Source: Bugula neritina
Lineage: Eukaryota; Bryozoa; Gymnolaemata; Cheilostomatida; Bugulidae
Reading direction: 5' to 3'
Length of the DNA: 64,000 nucleotides
NCBI GenBank assembly: GCA_964035545.1
Contig: OZ037770.1
Location: 7,951,473-8,015,472, forward strand
Shown in pieces: positions 42,201 through 52,839 of this stretch (within the stretch, counting starts at the first letter, position 1; each line of letters begins with the position of its first letter). A program made the position numbers and the translations under genes. A model generated the notes under the pieces. It was not told the DNA's origin, did no database searches, and worked only from the letters and a program-made list of their open reading frames with translations.

Positions 42201-44920
42201 GGTTTTACTACACAACCTACTAATTTAGCAGTATTTCTATCTAATAAATTGCTAGAAGCTCCTGAGTCAATTAGTACAGATAAATTGGTATTGTTCACCT
42301 GAACTGAGAGCTTAGCTGACCTTGCTGCATTGATGTTGAACATCTCACCTCCAGTATTGTCACTAACAGTAAACAAGGCTTCAATATCATCCTCAGTATC
42401 AGCAGTATACTTCTTAGCACTATTATCCATAGAGTTTATCTGTCCCTTAGCTCCTCTGCAAAACTTGGCCCCGGCAAAATGTCCTTTCTTGCCACATGAT
42501 CTACACATCTTTGTGCGAGCTGGGCATTCCTCTGAAGAGGCTACATGCCTTGTAGATTTGCACCTGAAACAGCTCTTTTCCTTTGACGTATAATGTGTGT
42601 CTTTCTTGTGTGGTTTACTTCTGCCATTCCTTACATTATTTACAGCAGCTCCAGAGCTATGAATGTCCGCACTTTGCATACTGACAGCTTCCTCCGTTTG
42701 AGAAATAGAAATTACATGGGCCAGTGTCAACTCTGAGCCTCTCTCTAGTAATTTCCTACGTAGATGACTAGACTTACATTTTTCAATTACCTGATCTCTA
42801 ATTACATTGTCCACATCGTCATATTCGCAGGTAATAGCAAGCTGTCGTAGTCTTGTGATGTAGTTTGTGATTGTCTCCCCACTCGTCAGCTCTGTTCTAC
42901 GAAAAACTGACCTTTCATAGGGAATGTTCGTCTTGGGTGTAAAGTGAGTATCTAGTGCTGCCATAGCCCTGGCATATTCATTAGCACCCTCTCCAGCTGG
43001 CAGTACTTCAAATATGTCTTGCACTTCTTCGCCAGCCATGTTTAATAGCAGTGCCTTTTTCTGAGCAGCATTTGTAACCCCTCTCCCTACAACAAAGTAC
43101 TCAAACGCCCTCTTCCACTTCTTCCACCTCGATCCAACAGTCAGGGGATCTGTAGACACAGAAAAAGTCCTCACGTTGCTTGTACTAGTGTCCAGAGAGA
43201 CAGCCATGGTTAGAAATTGCCCAGAGTAGTAATATTCCAGTTGTAAGTAATATAGTTTATATTCTCGTCGCCATTGTAACAATGTGGATTTCGTGTAAAG
43301 GGAGAGTAAAAGTTTATTCTGCACTGCTTGCACTCGCTATAACAACTGACTGCTTTACAATCAAGCACTAATAATATTGCACTCAAAACCATGACTAATA
43401 AAATAAGTACATTAACCTTTCACACATAATTGGTAAAACAGATGTGGACACTTAGCCAGGATACAACAGCGGGGGTGGGGCATTGTCTATAGAAATGCAA
43501 CCACTGTTATAATGTGTTCAGTCTGCATTATAAATCCTCAACCCTGTACAACTGGCATGGTCTCACAACATACTGTTGTGGGGTGGGGGGTAGGGGGGGG
43601 CAACATAAACAGTGTAACGGTAAAACTTTGAAAGAGTACCTTGAAGGAATCTTTAAGGACCAGGAAATCTTTGCAGACTACAAAATAAAATAAAATGAAA
43701 TAAAATAAGAGTTTGGAAAGAGAATACTGTTAGACAATAGACACTCATTAATTTATAGGACGACTGAGTTACTATATGATGATTAGATTAGTCTATGGGT
43801 CATAAATTTTAATTTATATTTTAGTACACATCAGCAAGTTAAAACCAAAACTTAGAGTTTCCTCAAAAGTCAAGAAAATTTACTATAAGATGGTGATGAA
43901 GGTTTTTTCATCAGGGTCAGCAAATTCCGCAAATTAGGAATTTAAAACATAAGATATTAAGCAAAATTAAAAAGAAAATTGATTATTTAATTGTATTTGT
44001 CAATATTTTATTAGTTTAGGGCAATCATCTATATGCAGTAGAAGCGAAATCGTGAAAAATAGCTAAGAACTAGAGATATAGAACGTATACTAATTAGGTA
44101 AGATGACCAATATGATGATTGAGTTAATCTATGGTGACTGAGGTACTATATGATGATTAGGTTAATATTTTCAGCTGATGATAATGCACAGGTAAGGAAA
44201 GGTGGTACCTTGCTAATTATGTCTGACCATAACCATCCAGATATCATATTTTCACCTCCGCAAATGAGAAAGTCATCATGTGTCATAATGCTGTATATGC
44301 TGTAGTCACTGGCTAAAATATTGTATTCCAATGCTGTATTTACTGTGGTGAATATCAAAAATATTGTGCTATAACGCTGTAGAAAAAGTATATAACACCT
44401 ACCTAGACCAGCTAACAAAATTCCAAGTTAAGCTATTGAAACATGTAAGTTGATAAACAAATACGGACACAACAGTAATAAATTATAACTTATGAGTAAC
44501 AATGCAAAATATAGGAGATCAAATAATGTACCATTCAAATTAATAGTCAATGTGCTATTAACTGTTGTGACCTCAGCATAGCAGATAAGATGAAATATTG
44601 TATACCTTTGAAAAAGTAATGTGGATGTAAGTTGATCTTCTTTGAATTAGAACTCAGTGCATCAGACAGCCTGTAACAATTTGGCAAACGGTCACTCGAC
44701 AACTCAAAGAACTATTGCAATGTAAAACAGGAGATGTGAATTATACATTCGTATATATCATTACCACCTACCTGTAGACAGTGACATAGCCCAGGTTGTC
44801 ACAAACAGCTAAAAAGTTACCACATCTAGAAAAAGACTGACCAAACACTGTGGTGTGCACTCTTTCCAGAGGTGTTCGGCTTTGTCTCATTTCTAGGCCA
44901 CTTTTGTCAGTTGGTGGCAT
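33300..44920 (-). CDS. THOC6: THO complex subunit 6 (THOC6), 11 exons, 338 aa
   Basis: Exons: 44,920-44,772; 44,670-44,606; 44,312-44,209; 43,677-43,640; 38,138-38,093; 37,759-37,688; 36,535-36,436; 36,040-35,922; 35,433-35,320; 34,710-34,582; 33,380-33,300. They sum to 1017 nt in one frame, close to the 341 aa of human THOC6. WD40 protein of the nuclear THO/TREX mRNA-export complex. Recognised by FGQSFSRCGNFLAVCDN, ICGGENMISGWLW, GCGDGKTYTWKL, GHTDVIQD with EDGTVRIW, GKWLALV, ACGGAPHLSLW and LTVAGAGHKVDACLNFGY, in order. All introns are GT-AG; exon 8 uses the weaker GTCAGT. Intron 4 holds element C, and introns 6, 9 and 10 hold MITEs or minisatellites. Confidence 0.93.
33385..33662. repeat. 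38-bp minisatellite abutting the THOC6 exon 11 acceptor
   Basis: About seven copies of a unit with ACAATGTATAACATAGAGC and GTAGAACAACTCCAAC. The last unit merges into the 3' splice site of the terminal exon (minus: ACATTGTGTTGCAG). Confidence 0.9.
33666..34042. mobile_element. Harbinger-like MITE in THOC6 intron 10
   Basis: 377 bp; inverted ends of about 40 bp beginning AGGCCTGG, flanked by TAA on both sides (33,663-33,665 and 34,043-34,045), the 3-bp duplication typical of PIF/Harbinger. No coding frame. Confidence 0.75.
34795..35335. repeat. 53-bp minisatellite overlapping the THOC6 exon 9 donor
   Basis: About ten copies of a unit with ATGATGTTATATAATAATAC and ACTACCATGTCATC. The first unit (minus sense) contains the last 8 nt of exon 9 and its GT donor, so the 5' splice site is repeated in every unit. 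Confidence 0.9.
35490..35760. repeat. Imperfect ATAGC/AGTAT-type simple repeat in THOC6 intron 8
   Basis: Degenerate short-unit array of words such as TAGCATAGTATA between exons 9 and 8. Confidence 0.8.
36540..37270. repeat. AATATATACAT-type microsatellite split by a MITE
   Basis: AT/AC-rich short-unit repeats fill 36,540-36,790 and resume at 37,119-37,270 on the other side of a hAT-like MITE, all in THOC6 intron 6. Confidence 0.85.
36795..37118. mobile_element. hAT-like MITE in THOC6 intron 6
   Basis: 324 bp, ends CAAGGTTG...CAACCCTG, flanked by 8-bp near-duplications (ATATATAC at 36,787-36,794; ATACATAC at 37,119-37,126; 7 of 8 match). The inside is rich in TAATTGTAATTAATTAC words in both directions. 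Confidence 0.7.
38656..38849 (-). repeat. Element C 3' LTR
   Basis: 194 bp, identical to the 5' LTR; begins (plus) TGTAACAATG and ends GATACAACA. Confidence 0.95.
39314..43207 (-). CDS. gag-pol: Element C gag-pol polyprotein, intact (1297 aa)
   Basis: Starts at ATG 43,207 (MAVSLDTS), 67 nt from the LTR. Gag region with SRWKKWKRAFEYFVV, then CCHC-type fingers (CFRCKSTRHV...C and CRSCGKKGHFAGAKFC); protease LIDSGASSNLLD; reverse transcriptase VCVDMRQANKA-type region and NYADDIVIYG; RNase H VTVDASPYGLGAVL; integrase HEGHQGTSKTKQLL with CYECQ, ACDLLGPLP, RTDNGPQF and NGEVERQNRS, giving D-D-E complete. Gag and pol are fused in one frame, so no frameshift is needed. The domain order places it with Ty3/gypsy, K02A2.6/Mag-like in style. 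It lies in a host intron on the sense strand. Confidence 0.95.
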   Translation of the reverse strand: MAVSLDTSTSNVRTFSVSTDPLTVGSRWKKWKRAFEYFVVGRGVTNAAQKKALLLNMAGEEVQDIFEVLPAGEGANEYARAMAALDTHFTPKTNIPYERSVFRRTELTSGETITNYITRLRQLAITCEYDDVDNVIRDQVIEKCKSSHLRRKLLERGSELTLAHVISISQTEEAVSMQSADIHSSGAAVNNVRNGRSKPHKKDTHYTSKEKSCFRCKSTRHVASSEECPARTKMCRSCGKKGHFAGAKFCRGAKGQINSMDNSAKKYTADTEDDIEALFTVSDNTGGEMFNINAARSAKLSVQVNNTNLSVLIDSGASSNLLDRNTAKLVGCVVKPTTKQLFAYGNKSACLDLIGETDVNVFVPSTGKCVHAKFYIFNGTATTLLCKSTSEQLGVLRVGPVGEGVHFASSDLASGDGQSWLDMFPECFAGVGLLKDLQVSLHIDPNVKPVAQPVRRMPFGHRNKAKAKIDELLAADIIERVEGPTPWVSPIVTVPKDGNDIRLCVDMRQANKAIIRERHPIPTVKELMYNLNGAKVFSKADLKLGYHQLELDEASRAITTFATPFGVFRYKKLNFGVASASEVYQYHIQRSIADLEGCQNYADDIVIYGSNKQEHDARLGAFLKRMSKLGLTLNAEKCKFGCSKITYVGYDISDKGISVSDKKVKAIVQARVPKDVTELRSFLGLVNFVGKFIPNLSTHAEPLLRLVKKASKFQWSSEQQAAFDKIKSMMAQSKTLAYFNPNAETTVTVDASPYGLGAVLSQRVGSCERVVAYGHRSLSAVERRYSQTEREALAIVWGCEHFAIYLIGTKFRLVTDHKPLEFIFNRVNSKPSARIERWVLRLQAFDYEVVYKPGSMNIADPLSRLSVDEHTPYNVNNVADEYVMMIAKLSVPKAMSFNEIKKAAAKCLEMDQVRKSLISGLWSNCLPAYKAVMTELAEVEGVVMRGNRIVMPVSLRSVAVELAHEGHQGTSKTKQLLRTKLWWPGMDQDVERFCKGCYECQLVSAPSRPPPMSSTKMPDKPWEHIACDLLGPLPNGESILVVVDYYSRYFEVAFLRSTVATKIVEAIEAMFCRWGVPSSIRTDNGPQFVSQSFQEFLNEYGVFWMSTTPMWPAANGEVERQNRSLLKALKIAHISGKDHKAELRKFLLSYRSTPHSVTGVSPAELMLGRKLQTKLPCLEKSNRLDEEVRDRQAVAQEKSKSYLSNQAHMPDVSVGDEVLIRQNKTDKLSATYDPESQQVVSKQGSEVVVQSKEGVEKRRNVSDVKPLTPTSSQAIAVTDRPLRNRKPPDRYGVTVTH
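43264..43273 (-). other. Element C primer-binding site, tRNA-Ser type
   Basis: Minus TGGCGACGAG starts one base after the LTR and matches the complement of an animal tRNA-Ser(GCT) 3' end over about 10 nt (from memory of that tRNA). Confidence 0.5.
43275..43468 (-). repeat. Element C 5' LTR
   Basis: 194 bp, same sequence as the other LTR; followed on the minus strand by the primer site. Confidence 0.95.
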
Positions 44921-47470
44921 ATTTGAACTAAAAAGATATTTGGAAATTTGTAAAACAACAGATTAATACAGTTAACCAAATTTGTGGGCCTATAGTTGTA
45001 AAGCTAGCCACACTAAACTGTAGAAGTTCAATTTCAATAACCGATGACTTTACCATAAAATAAAATTTGTAATGTCACAATACAACAATTACAAAAATTA
45101 TACAATTATCACCATTTATTTATGTTAATTACAATTATTTTAGGAGTATGAAATCACTAAAATACATTATTAAACAAATATGCACATGTGACATAAAATA
45201 TAAATTTACTGAATGGCAACCAGAACAATAAATTAACAGGAAAAGTTTAACTAAACAGAATAATTATAGTAACATTATAACTGTAAAGCTGCATGCAACT
45301 TTAATTGTAGTAAAACAAAGTACCCAATAATTACTTAAGAACTATTTAGGTCTAATAATTGAAAAATGCATTCTAATAATGCGAATGATGGAAACGCAGA
45401 GAATAGAAGAAGCTGTGGATAAATCAGTTAATCTCAACTTTAGCAAACATGCCATCATGAATTGATCAATCAGTAGAGAAACAGAGTTTGACGACAATAA
45501 GCTTCGGATAGTATCATAAGCCGAGCATTTAGACTTAGGATATATGTGTCATCAAAACAATGTTGCTTCTAGAAAAATCTTTGTGACTTCCCACAGTCTT
45601 GATTTTTGAAATACATCGCATTGCCTTTGTATAGAAGAAAACTACATGTTTTGCCCAGAAACCATTGGTTCAGTTTTGCTATATTTTGCATTATTGTAGT
45701 AACTAGGCTGAGATAGATAGGAGCTATCTCAAAATATGATTTCATCCTAGTTGGACTCTCTGTTAAATCGATGTGTCTCTTTACTCAGTTATTTAAACAG
45801 TGCCACCCAATCTATAGTTTTGTATCCAGATTGAATAGTTTCAAAGACTATGGGTATGACTTATTAGGAAATCTTTTAAAGTCAGTTAGGCTGTAGTGCA
45901 AGATCCTGATAAATTGCTAATTTCTCTGAGTTTTTCTTTTTGACTCAGCAGTCAACAGCTATATCAATAATCTTTGCATCAGCATTATGCCCCATTCAGA
46001 CTACAGTTATTACGCTATTGACTACCAACTTATCAGGTCTCCTTACTTCAACGACTCTTTCTGTGTCTATGCTAAACCATTATTATTACTATAACTATTA
46101 CAATTATTATACATATATTGATCCCTATAAACTTTAAACTTAAAAAAAGATCCAGTAACGCAATTATAATTATTACTAAAAGCAAATAATAATATTTTTA
46201 TTATTAAATATTACTATTACTACCGGTGTTGGTAGTTCCTGTATAAGTAACTATAGAGATTAAACTAAATTTAAATACAATAAATATAACTATTGCTCAT
46301 TTGCTGTCACTACTAGAGTACTACTCTTAGTATTACTAACAGTAATACTAATACTAAGTCTAATAGTAATACTCAATTAAAATTTGATTATCATAATAAT
46401 AATGATATAATTTATAATTATATTCATATTGATAATTATAATGATAATATTAATCACAGATATTGATAATCAATTCATTATAATATTATTATTAATCATA
46501 ATAATAATGATTCTTTTAGACTTAGTTACAGTTAGACTCATAGTATTTCAGTTAGTATTATTAATTTAGTATTACATTAGGTCATTAGTCATTGTGCTTC
46601 TCGCAATCTCGAGCGTGCAAAGGATACAGAGGTAATTATTATAATTATTAATATATATTAGTTATATAATTATTAATATCAATATTTATTTTAATTTACT
46701 TATACTAACTTATAGTTACACGAGTTGTTAATTGGAAACAAATAACAATTATGACAATTTACTGTGATTGCATAAAATCATATTTATATTAGACAACGAA
46801 ATAATGAGGTGTCTGGAATAATCATCAATTTGTATCGAGCAAGAATTAGAATGAATGAATAAAATCATAAATGAACAGCGAACAAAACGAAAGTGAAACT
46901 TTCTAAAGGTGTAACCCATAGAAATATAGTTATAAAGTTTTTTTTCAGTGAATAAGGATTATCCCCCCTTGAAACTGCAAATCATAAATACTTGACCATA
47001 ATTTAATTATTAAAAAATACATATTTTTAATTTTTTTATAAAAAAAAACATAAAAAATACTTTTTAAATTACATTTTTTAGATAAAAGTGTAATCAGCAA
47101 CTTTTCGTAAAATTGCACATTCGCTGCAGTCCTAAATTACAGTTCCCACTCCCACCGCAATGATAATTATATTACTATTATATTTATAATTATTTACCAT
47201 TATTGATTATTTTGCCCTTTAATTTTAACTCTTTGACTTCCACTAACCCCAAAGTCTATTTAAGTTTACCTAGCTTGATTTTGTTGCTCTCACTTTGATA
47301 TTGATTCTAATGAATAATGATAAACCAGCTGTACAACCTGTCGGACCCATCGAGTGATCCATTACTATTACTAATACAATTAGTATTACTATTAGTATTA
47401 GTGTATTATTAAAATAAAAGTAAATATTAAGATAGAATTATGATAAAATTGATTATATGACTGCTCATAC
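44921..47470. other. Intergenic region between THOC6 and LINE remnant
   Basis: Divergent promoter side of THOC6. AT-rich; 46,070-46,720 is dominated by TTA/ATT/ACT trinucleotide repeats. No gene seen. Confidence 0.5.
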
Positions 47471-47479
47471 AATTACATG

Positions 47480-48300
47480 CGCCTTTTTGCTGATGACACC
47501 CTTGTCTACCAGGAGATAGCCTCATTTTGATTTATAATTGTTGTCATTTAATGACTGCAGCAGGTTCCAACGAAATCTAAATTATCTTGGTGCGTGGTCA
47601 GACAGGTGAGGTATGTCATTCAACATTGCTAAGAGCAAAATAATAAGTTTCAACTCTGTAGGAGATACTCCCAATTACACATTGAATGGGTCAGTCCTAG
47701 ATCATGTAGACTCTACAAAATACTTCGGTGTTACGCTGCAATCAGATTGCAGGTTCAACAATCATATATCAAATGAAATACTAAAAGCTAGAAGACAATT
47801 AGGTATGATTGGCAGAGCTCTCTACTGGGCCCCCAAACGAACTTGGTTGATTGCATACAAAGCCTTTCGTCTACCAAACCTAGAGTATGCTAGCACAGCT
47901 TGGGAGCCAACCTCCAAGAAGGATATTTCTGGCTTAGAAAAGATGCAAGTGGATGCAGTGCGATTCATAGCCAATGTTAAAGGTCGTGAAGATGTCAAAA
48001 GCACCATGAAGAAATTCTGCCTACAACCCCTTAAACAAAACAGGAGAAACAGACGTATTAATATCCTTATGAAAATTCCAGCAAAAGAGTAACATCTAAC
48101 TCTCAGCTCTGCCTATGATAAACTGCTGAACAAACCAACAAACAGCACCATACAGACTCGCTCCCAAGTGAGGGGACAGCCCCGATCAGTGGGTGCTAAC
48201 AGTATCCAGTACCTGAACATTTTTTTCCCAAGGACTATCCGGGACCTGAAAATTAGTCACAACCAAAGCAATAATTCAGAGATCTCTACATAGACACGAT
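47480..48300 (+). pseudogene. LINE reverse-transcriptase remnant A
   Basis: FADDTLVYQ (the FADD active-site box) near 47,490 is followed after a frame change by YFGVTLQSDCRFNNHI, PKRTWLIAYKAFRLP and LEYASTAWEP (47,613-48,092), and after a stop by FFPRTIRDL near 48,225. This is the 3' half of a CR1/Jockey-like non-LTR retrotransposon without endonuclease; dead. Confidence 0.85.
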
Positions 48301-49029
48301 TAATTTCCTGTTCAGTGAATACAACTCAAACAGTACTAGCTGTGTGACTATTGACCAATGACTGTCCAACACATTACCCATATGCGGCACATCCCTTCCT
48401 CCCCCTAGGGCGGTCCAGTGTGATGAACACTTTGAGTAAGAGTAAGTTTGAGTAACATTATCATTATGATTAAGTCTAACTTACAACTTGAAAGCTTTTT
48501 GATTTTCTATTAGTATTACTCTTTGCGTCGCCATTAGTATTAGTATTATATTATTAGTATTAGTTTTGCTCTTAATATTATAATTATAAACTGCCTCACA
48601 CACCAGCAGTGTTCATGTTGGCAAACTTGACAAGTACAGCGTCAACCAAACTGACTGTCAGTCTCAGTGTCAGTGTGACATTGACTGCCTCAGCCTGCAC
48701 CAGCACTGATAGCGACAGCTGTCATTTGTTTTTATTAGTAAAGTCTCCCAAATGTTACTGGTTTACTTTTAGTTTTGGTGTTGAAGATTACACGTGTATT
48801 TAAGGTTCAAGTTAGTTTTATTTTTTATATTCAGTTTCTTGATAAGTGATGGGTGGTAAGACTAAAAGTAAGAGTAAGACTAAGTAAGATATTAAGTCTA
48901 ATAGTGATACTAATAGCTAAACGTTTTGAATTTCAATTTGAAAGAAGCTCAAACTGAAAGTGATTGCATTGCTGTTTCCCATTTGACATTTTTATATTAT
49001 ATAATATCTCCTATTGAGTATCGATATCA
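48301..49029. other. Intergenic, simple-repeat rich
   Basis: TAG/ATT-type simple repeats; no gene seen. Confidence 0.4.
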
Positions 49030-49550
49030 TTCCAGGTAGACGACCTCCAGTTAGACAACCCCCACTTAGGCGACCCCAAATATTTCAGGAGTTATTAGTT
49101 TAAATGCTGCAGTTAGACGACCTCAAATATTGCTATCAAATACATGTGCAGATATTTAAATATATTTGACTACCTTAAACTTTGAAATTCTTACTTGTAA
49201 CAAGAAATGTTTTTTAAAAACAATTTATTTCAGTAGTTATTAGGTGAGAAATTTGTTGAAATGCTATCAAATATGTGCACTGTTTTATCAACGATATGAT
49301 ATTTAAACGTTGGATTATTTTAAACTTTAAATTATGACTACGAAAGATGGTATGACTGCTGAAATGTGAAATGCAGTTTCTCTATTGAGAAAAGATTTTA
49401 TGGCTCTATAACTTATAAAACCAAAATAAATGCAACAAATATAAAGTTTCATTAATTTTTGTAATTCTTGATATTGTATAAATAAAGTTGTCCAAGTGAA
49501 AGTCATTCAGTTGGGGGCCATTTAGGTGGAATATGGTCGTCTATCTGGAA
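49030..49550. mobile_element. Putative MITE with TTCCAG(G/A)TAGACGACC ends
   Basis: 16-bp inverted ends at 49,030-49,045 and 49,535-49,550 with one mismatch, plus repeated TTAGACGACCTC words near both sides. No frame of a transposase. Target duplication not resolved. Confidence 0.5.
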
Positions 49551-50045
49551 CTAAACCTGAGTACTTGCTATCAGAATTTCACATAATCTCAATATCAATA
49601 TGTTTTGATGTAACAACTCTTTGAGTTTATTGTTTGTTGTAGACTTTTTTGTAACTTTTTTGCATTTTTAATAATAACTATACGTATATCTAAAATAAAT
49701 TTGTTATTATTACAATTATACTGATAATTTGCTGAACAAAAAGATCATCACGTCAATTATTATTTTGACACACATCCGTTATATACCAATCATGTTTATC
49801 CTAGTTTATCAATCAATTGAAAGTAATTCCAAGAACATTTATACTAGCTATTGCAGTTGTTTTCCTTTTCTGTAAGGATAAAAATATTCTTTTAGCTTAG
49901 TTTACAACACAATTATCATAATTAAACTGCTTTATTTCACAACTTAATACTGGAAGGGAGTTGTCTTTTGCACATTTTTGTTTGGATTATTCATAATTTC
50001 GGTTTAAATTAGAGTTTGCTGAGGACCTCCACAATTGCTTGAATG

Positions 50046-52839
50046 ATGGACTTGTCTCTTTCCACGCCAACATCAAGTACCAGTCATAGTAATTTTGAGG
50101 AACAGAATGTTTCACATATGAAAACAAATCAGGAAAAGATTGCTGAAGGTGTTATGATGCTAGTGAAACCTTCGATTGAACATTTAGATGACCGAGTGCA
50201 CAAGGTTAGGTAAGACTTTTTCGTGAAGCATAGTAAAAACTTCTTAGTAATGTTTTCTCTAGTGTATGGGTTCATGGCACATTGAGTTTAATTCCTTCAT
50301 GTTTTTCTTTTAATTTAGGATAAGTCAAGCTGAGTTGAGTGCCAGTATTGATACAGTCGGAAATGGTATGTACAGATAACTGCTATGAGTATTCCACTTC
50401 ATAACTTGTCTACGCTTATATGATGTTGATACCTTTACTAAGAAGGGAAGACTCCATTGCAGAAAAGCAATTTTTATGATATCTACCATTATGTTACAAA
50501 CACACCAACTAAATTTTGTGCTCATAAAAATTTTTAGTGGCACTTTTATAACCAATAAGTTTTCACTTACCACATTTGTATTAATTTGAAAATTTTAGAT
50601 TGATTTGATTTTAGTGTTATGTGCTTTGTAACATATGTTCTGAAGTCGAAGAACCCCACAAATGCTTACATCTATCATATATCTTTGAACTGCAATACTG
50701 CTCGCCAGTAGCCAACAATATAAATGCACAGTTTTTAATTTAAGCTGATTGGATTAATAGTGATTGGGAAGACAATCTGTACATTTTAGCTGCTAGGATT
50801 GTCCCTGCTCAATAAGATGTTGAGCAGGGACATGGATTAGCCTATTCTTTTCACAGTAAACCAAATCACCGAGGCTCTTCCTCTGGGTTATGACATGCTT
50901 ATGAATTATATATCGAATAACAGTGAATAAATATTTTCTGTGTTTAATGTTAAGCAATCAGCAAAACAGTTTTTAAAATTGTATCCCTTTTTACTTTCTT
51001 GCATAATAAGCTAGACAAAATTGTAGCATAGAATATGAGTATTGATAGAATATTAGTTAGTGCAATGCAATCATAGCTCATTTGAAATTTATTTCTCCAT
51101 ATTTCTTATGCTATGTAAGTAAGTCTCTTCTTCTAACCATAAAAAAATTCTAGTTAGTGGTAGGCCACACCAACTAGGACTTTGACAGTAACATATGTTA
51201 TATAATGTAGTTTACAATAGTGTACTGCTAGTGACAACACGGTATGTGGTAGATCACATGGACAACTATAAAGTCTTAACTAAATCTGTCAACAGAGCTT
51301 TCTGTTGATTGAATGATGTAATCTGAACTTTTTCTCTCTGCTCTAGCATGATGTTTCAATTTCAGAATTGAAGCAGATTGCGGATAACATGCCGAATCCT
51401 CAGCGGTTGGATCCACATATAAAGAGGCTGGGCAATGCCCGTCGTAAAGTGAACATAGTGAACAGCATACTACATAACTGTCAGGTGTGTGTCTGCTACA
51501 CTGTCTCTAGTTACTATGGCTTCAGTTCGTCTCCACATCCTAGGTTATATGGGTCATTTTATTTAATTTAGTGCACACTGGAAATCTCCAGTTTTTAGCT
51601 ATTTTTTACAATTTAGCTGCTAATTAACATGGGTTTTTGCCCAAAACTAGTAAAATATGAATGAACACACCTAAATAATCAAAATTCCTCTTAATTTTGC
51701 TTGATTTCCCATGCTTTTTCCTAATTATTCAGCTACTTTTGATTTTGGAGAGTTATGGTTTTTTCATAACACTCTGCAATCAAAAATTGCTGAATAATTA
51801 GGAAAAAGCATGGGAAATCAAGCAAAATTAAGAGGAACCTTAATTATTTAGGTGTGTTCATTCATATTTTACTAGTTTTGGGCAAAAACCCATGTTAATT
51901 AGCAGCTAAATTGTAAAAAATAGCTAAAATCTGGAGATTTCCAGTGTGTTCTAAATTAAGTAAAATGACCCATATATATTGTAGTGTATTATGTACCGTA
52001 TTGTATATTTTGTTGCTATATTAGTCCTGAATTTAAGTGTGTTAGGTAAACAGTAGGCTCAGGTAATATGTAAAATAAGGAGACTGAATAGTTTAACTAG
52101 GGAAACGTTCAGCATCGCATCTCAGTTGCCCACACGGCGAAGGAAAGCTAAATTATAACGTAGAGCTTTGTAAGATATTTGACTGCAGGAGTAAACAAGT
52201 AATGTAACTTGATACTTCATCTCTGAATACAGTATGACATTCTGACTTGTAGTTCTTCAGTTGTTTTGTCAATTGTATGTCTGTTTGTCCCAGGAGCGTC
52301 TGAGGAAGCTGCACACACAGATTGGGAAGGAAACTCATAGACGAGAGCAGCAGCTAGGTAGATCAGCTCAGCTCAGCAGCACATCTAGACAGTCATATCC
52401 TGCGGGTAGAGTGAAGGAGGAGGCGGGGCAGCAACAACAGCTTTTACAGGGGAACACTCCAGACCTTCCAGATGTTTCCATATTGAGTGATACACAACAT
52501 GTTGCAAAATGCCATGAAGAAACAACCAACCAAGGAAACTTAGCTAATGAGCTCCCTCTCACACAACCTGCTCCTGATGTATCACCTCTCACACAACCTG
52601 CACCTGATGTATCACCTCCCACACAACCTGCTCCTGATGTATCACCTCTCACACAACCTGCACCTAATGTGTCGCCTCCCACACAAACTGCACCTGATGT
52701 ATCACCTCTCACACAACCTGCTCCTGATGTATCACCTCCCACACAACCTGCACCTGATGTATCACCTCCCACACAACCTGCACCTAATGTGTCATCATCC
52801 ACTGAGAGTACTCAGTCAACTGACACCAACACAACATGA
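50046..52839 (+). CDS. SNAPIN: SNAPIN homologue (BLOC-1/BORC subunit), 4 exons, 291 aa with repeat tail
   Basis: Exons 50,046-50,209, 50,319-50,365, 51,366-51,484, 52,294-52,839; GT-AG introns in phases 2, 1, 0. The preceding in-frame ATG at 50,043 is an alternative start. Core matches snapin along its length: AEGVMMLVKPSIEHLDDRVH, SQAELSASIDTV, LDPHIKRLGNARRKVNIVN, ERLRKLHTQIGKETHRRE. Snapin is a small coiled-coil protein of BLOC-1 and BORC that positions lysosomes and assists SNARE-linked vesicle traffic. Here the last exon adds about 130 residues including eight decapeptides TQPAPDVSPL/P (52,549-52,800), absent from vertebrate snapin of 136 aa. The repeat tail is probably disordered. Confidence 0.93.
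51551..51971. mobile_element. Fold-back MITE in SNAPIN intron 3
   Basis: Two long, near-perfect inverted arms of about 190 bp (starting GGGTCATTTTA, ending TAAAATGACCC) separated by a short loop, flanked by TAT/ATA. Transcribed RNA would form a strong hairpin. No frame. Confidence 0.85.
52549..52800 (+). repeat. 30-bp coding minisatellite in SNAPIN exon 4
   Basis: About eight units of 30 bp encoding the decapeptide TQPAPDVSPL/P; unit length is a multiple of three, so copy number can change without a frameshift. Confidence 0.95.

Larger units (their letters stand above)
38656..43468 (-). mobile_element. Element C: intact Ty3/gypsy-like retrotransposon in THOC6 intron 4
   Basis: 4,813 bp. The two 194-bp LTRs (38,656-38,849; 43,275-43,468) are identical as read, with a 5-bp target duplication GCGGG (38,651-38,655; 43,469-43,473), a tRNA-Ser-type primer site at 43,264-43,273 and a purine tract at 38,850-38,863. 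A single undamaged gag-pol frame. It lies in the same sense as THOC6. All this indicates a very recent, possibly still active copy. Confidence 0.95.

Noticed and set aside
43210-43392. Short minus ORF over the element C LTR
   Set aside because: Lies in LTR/leader and overlaps gag start; no independent support.
48609-48803. 64-codon plus frame, Ser/Thr-rich
   Set aside because: Low complexity, no splice context or motif.
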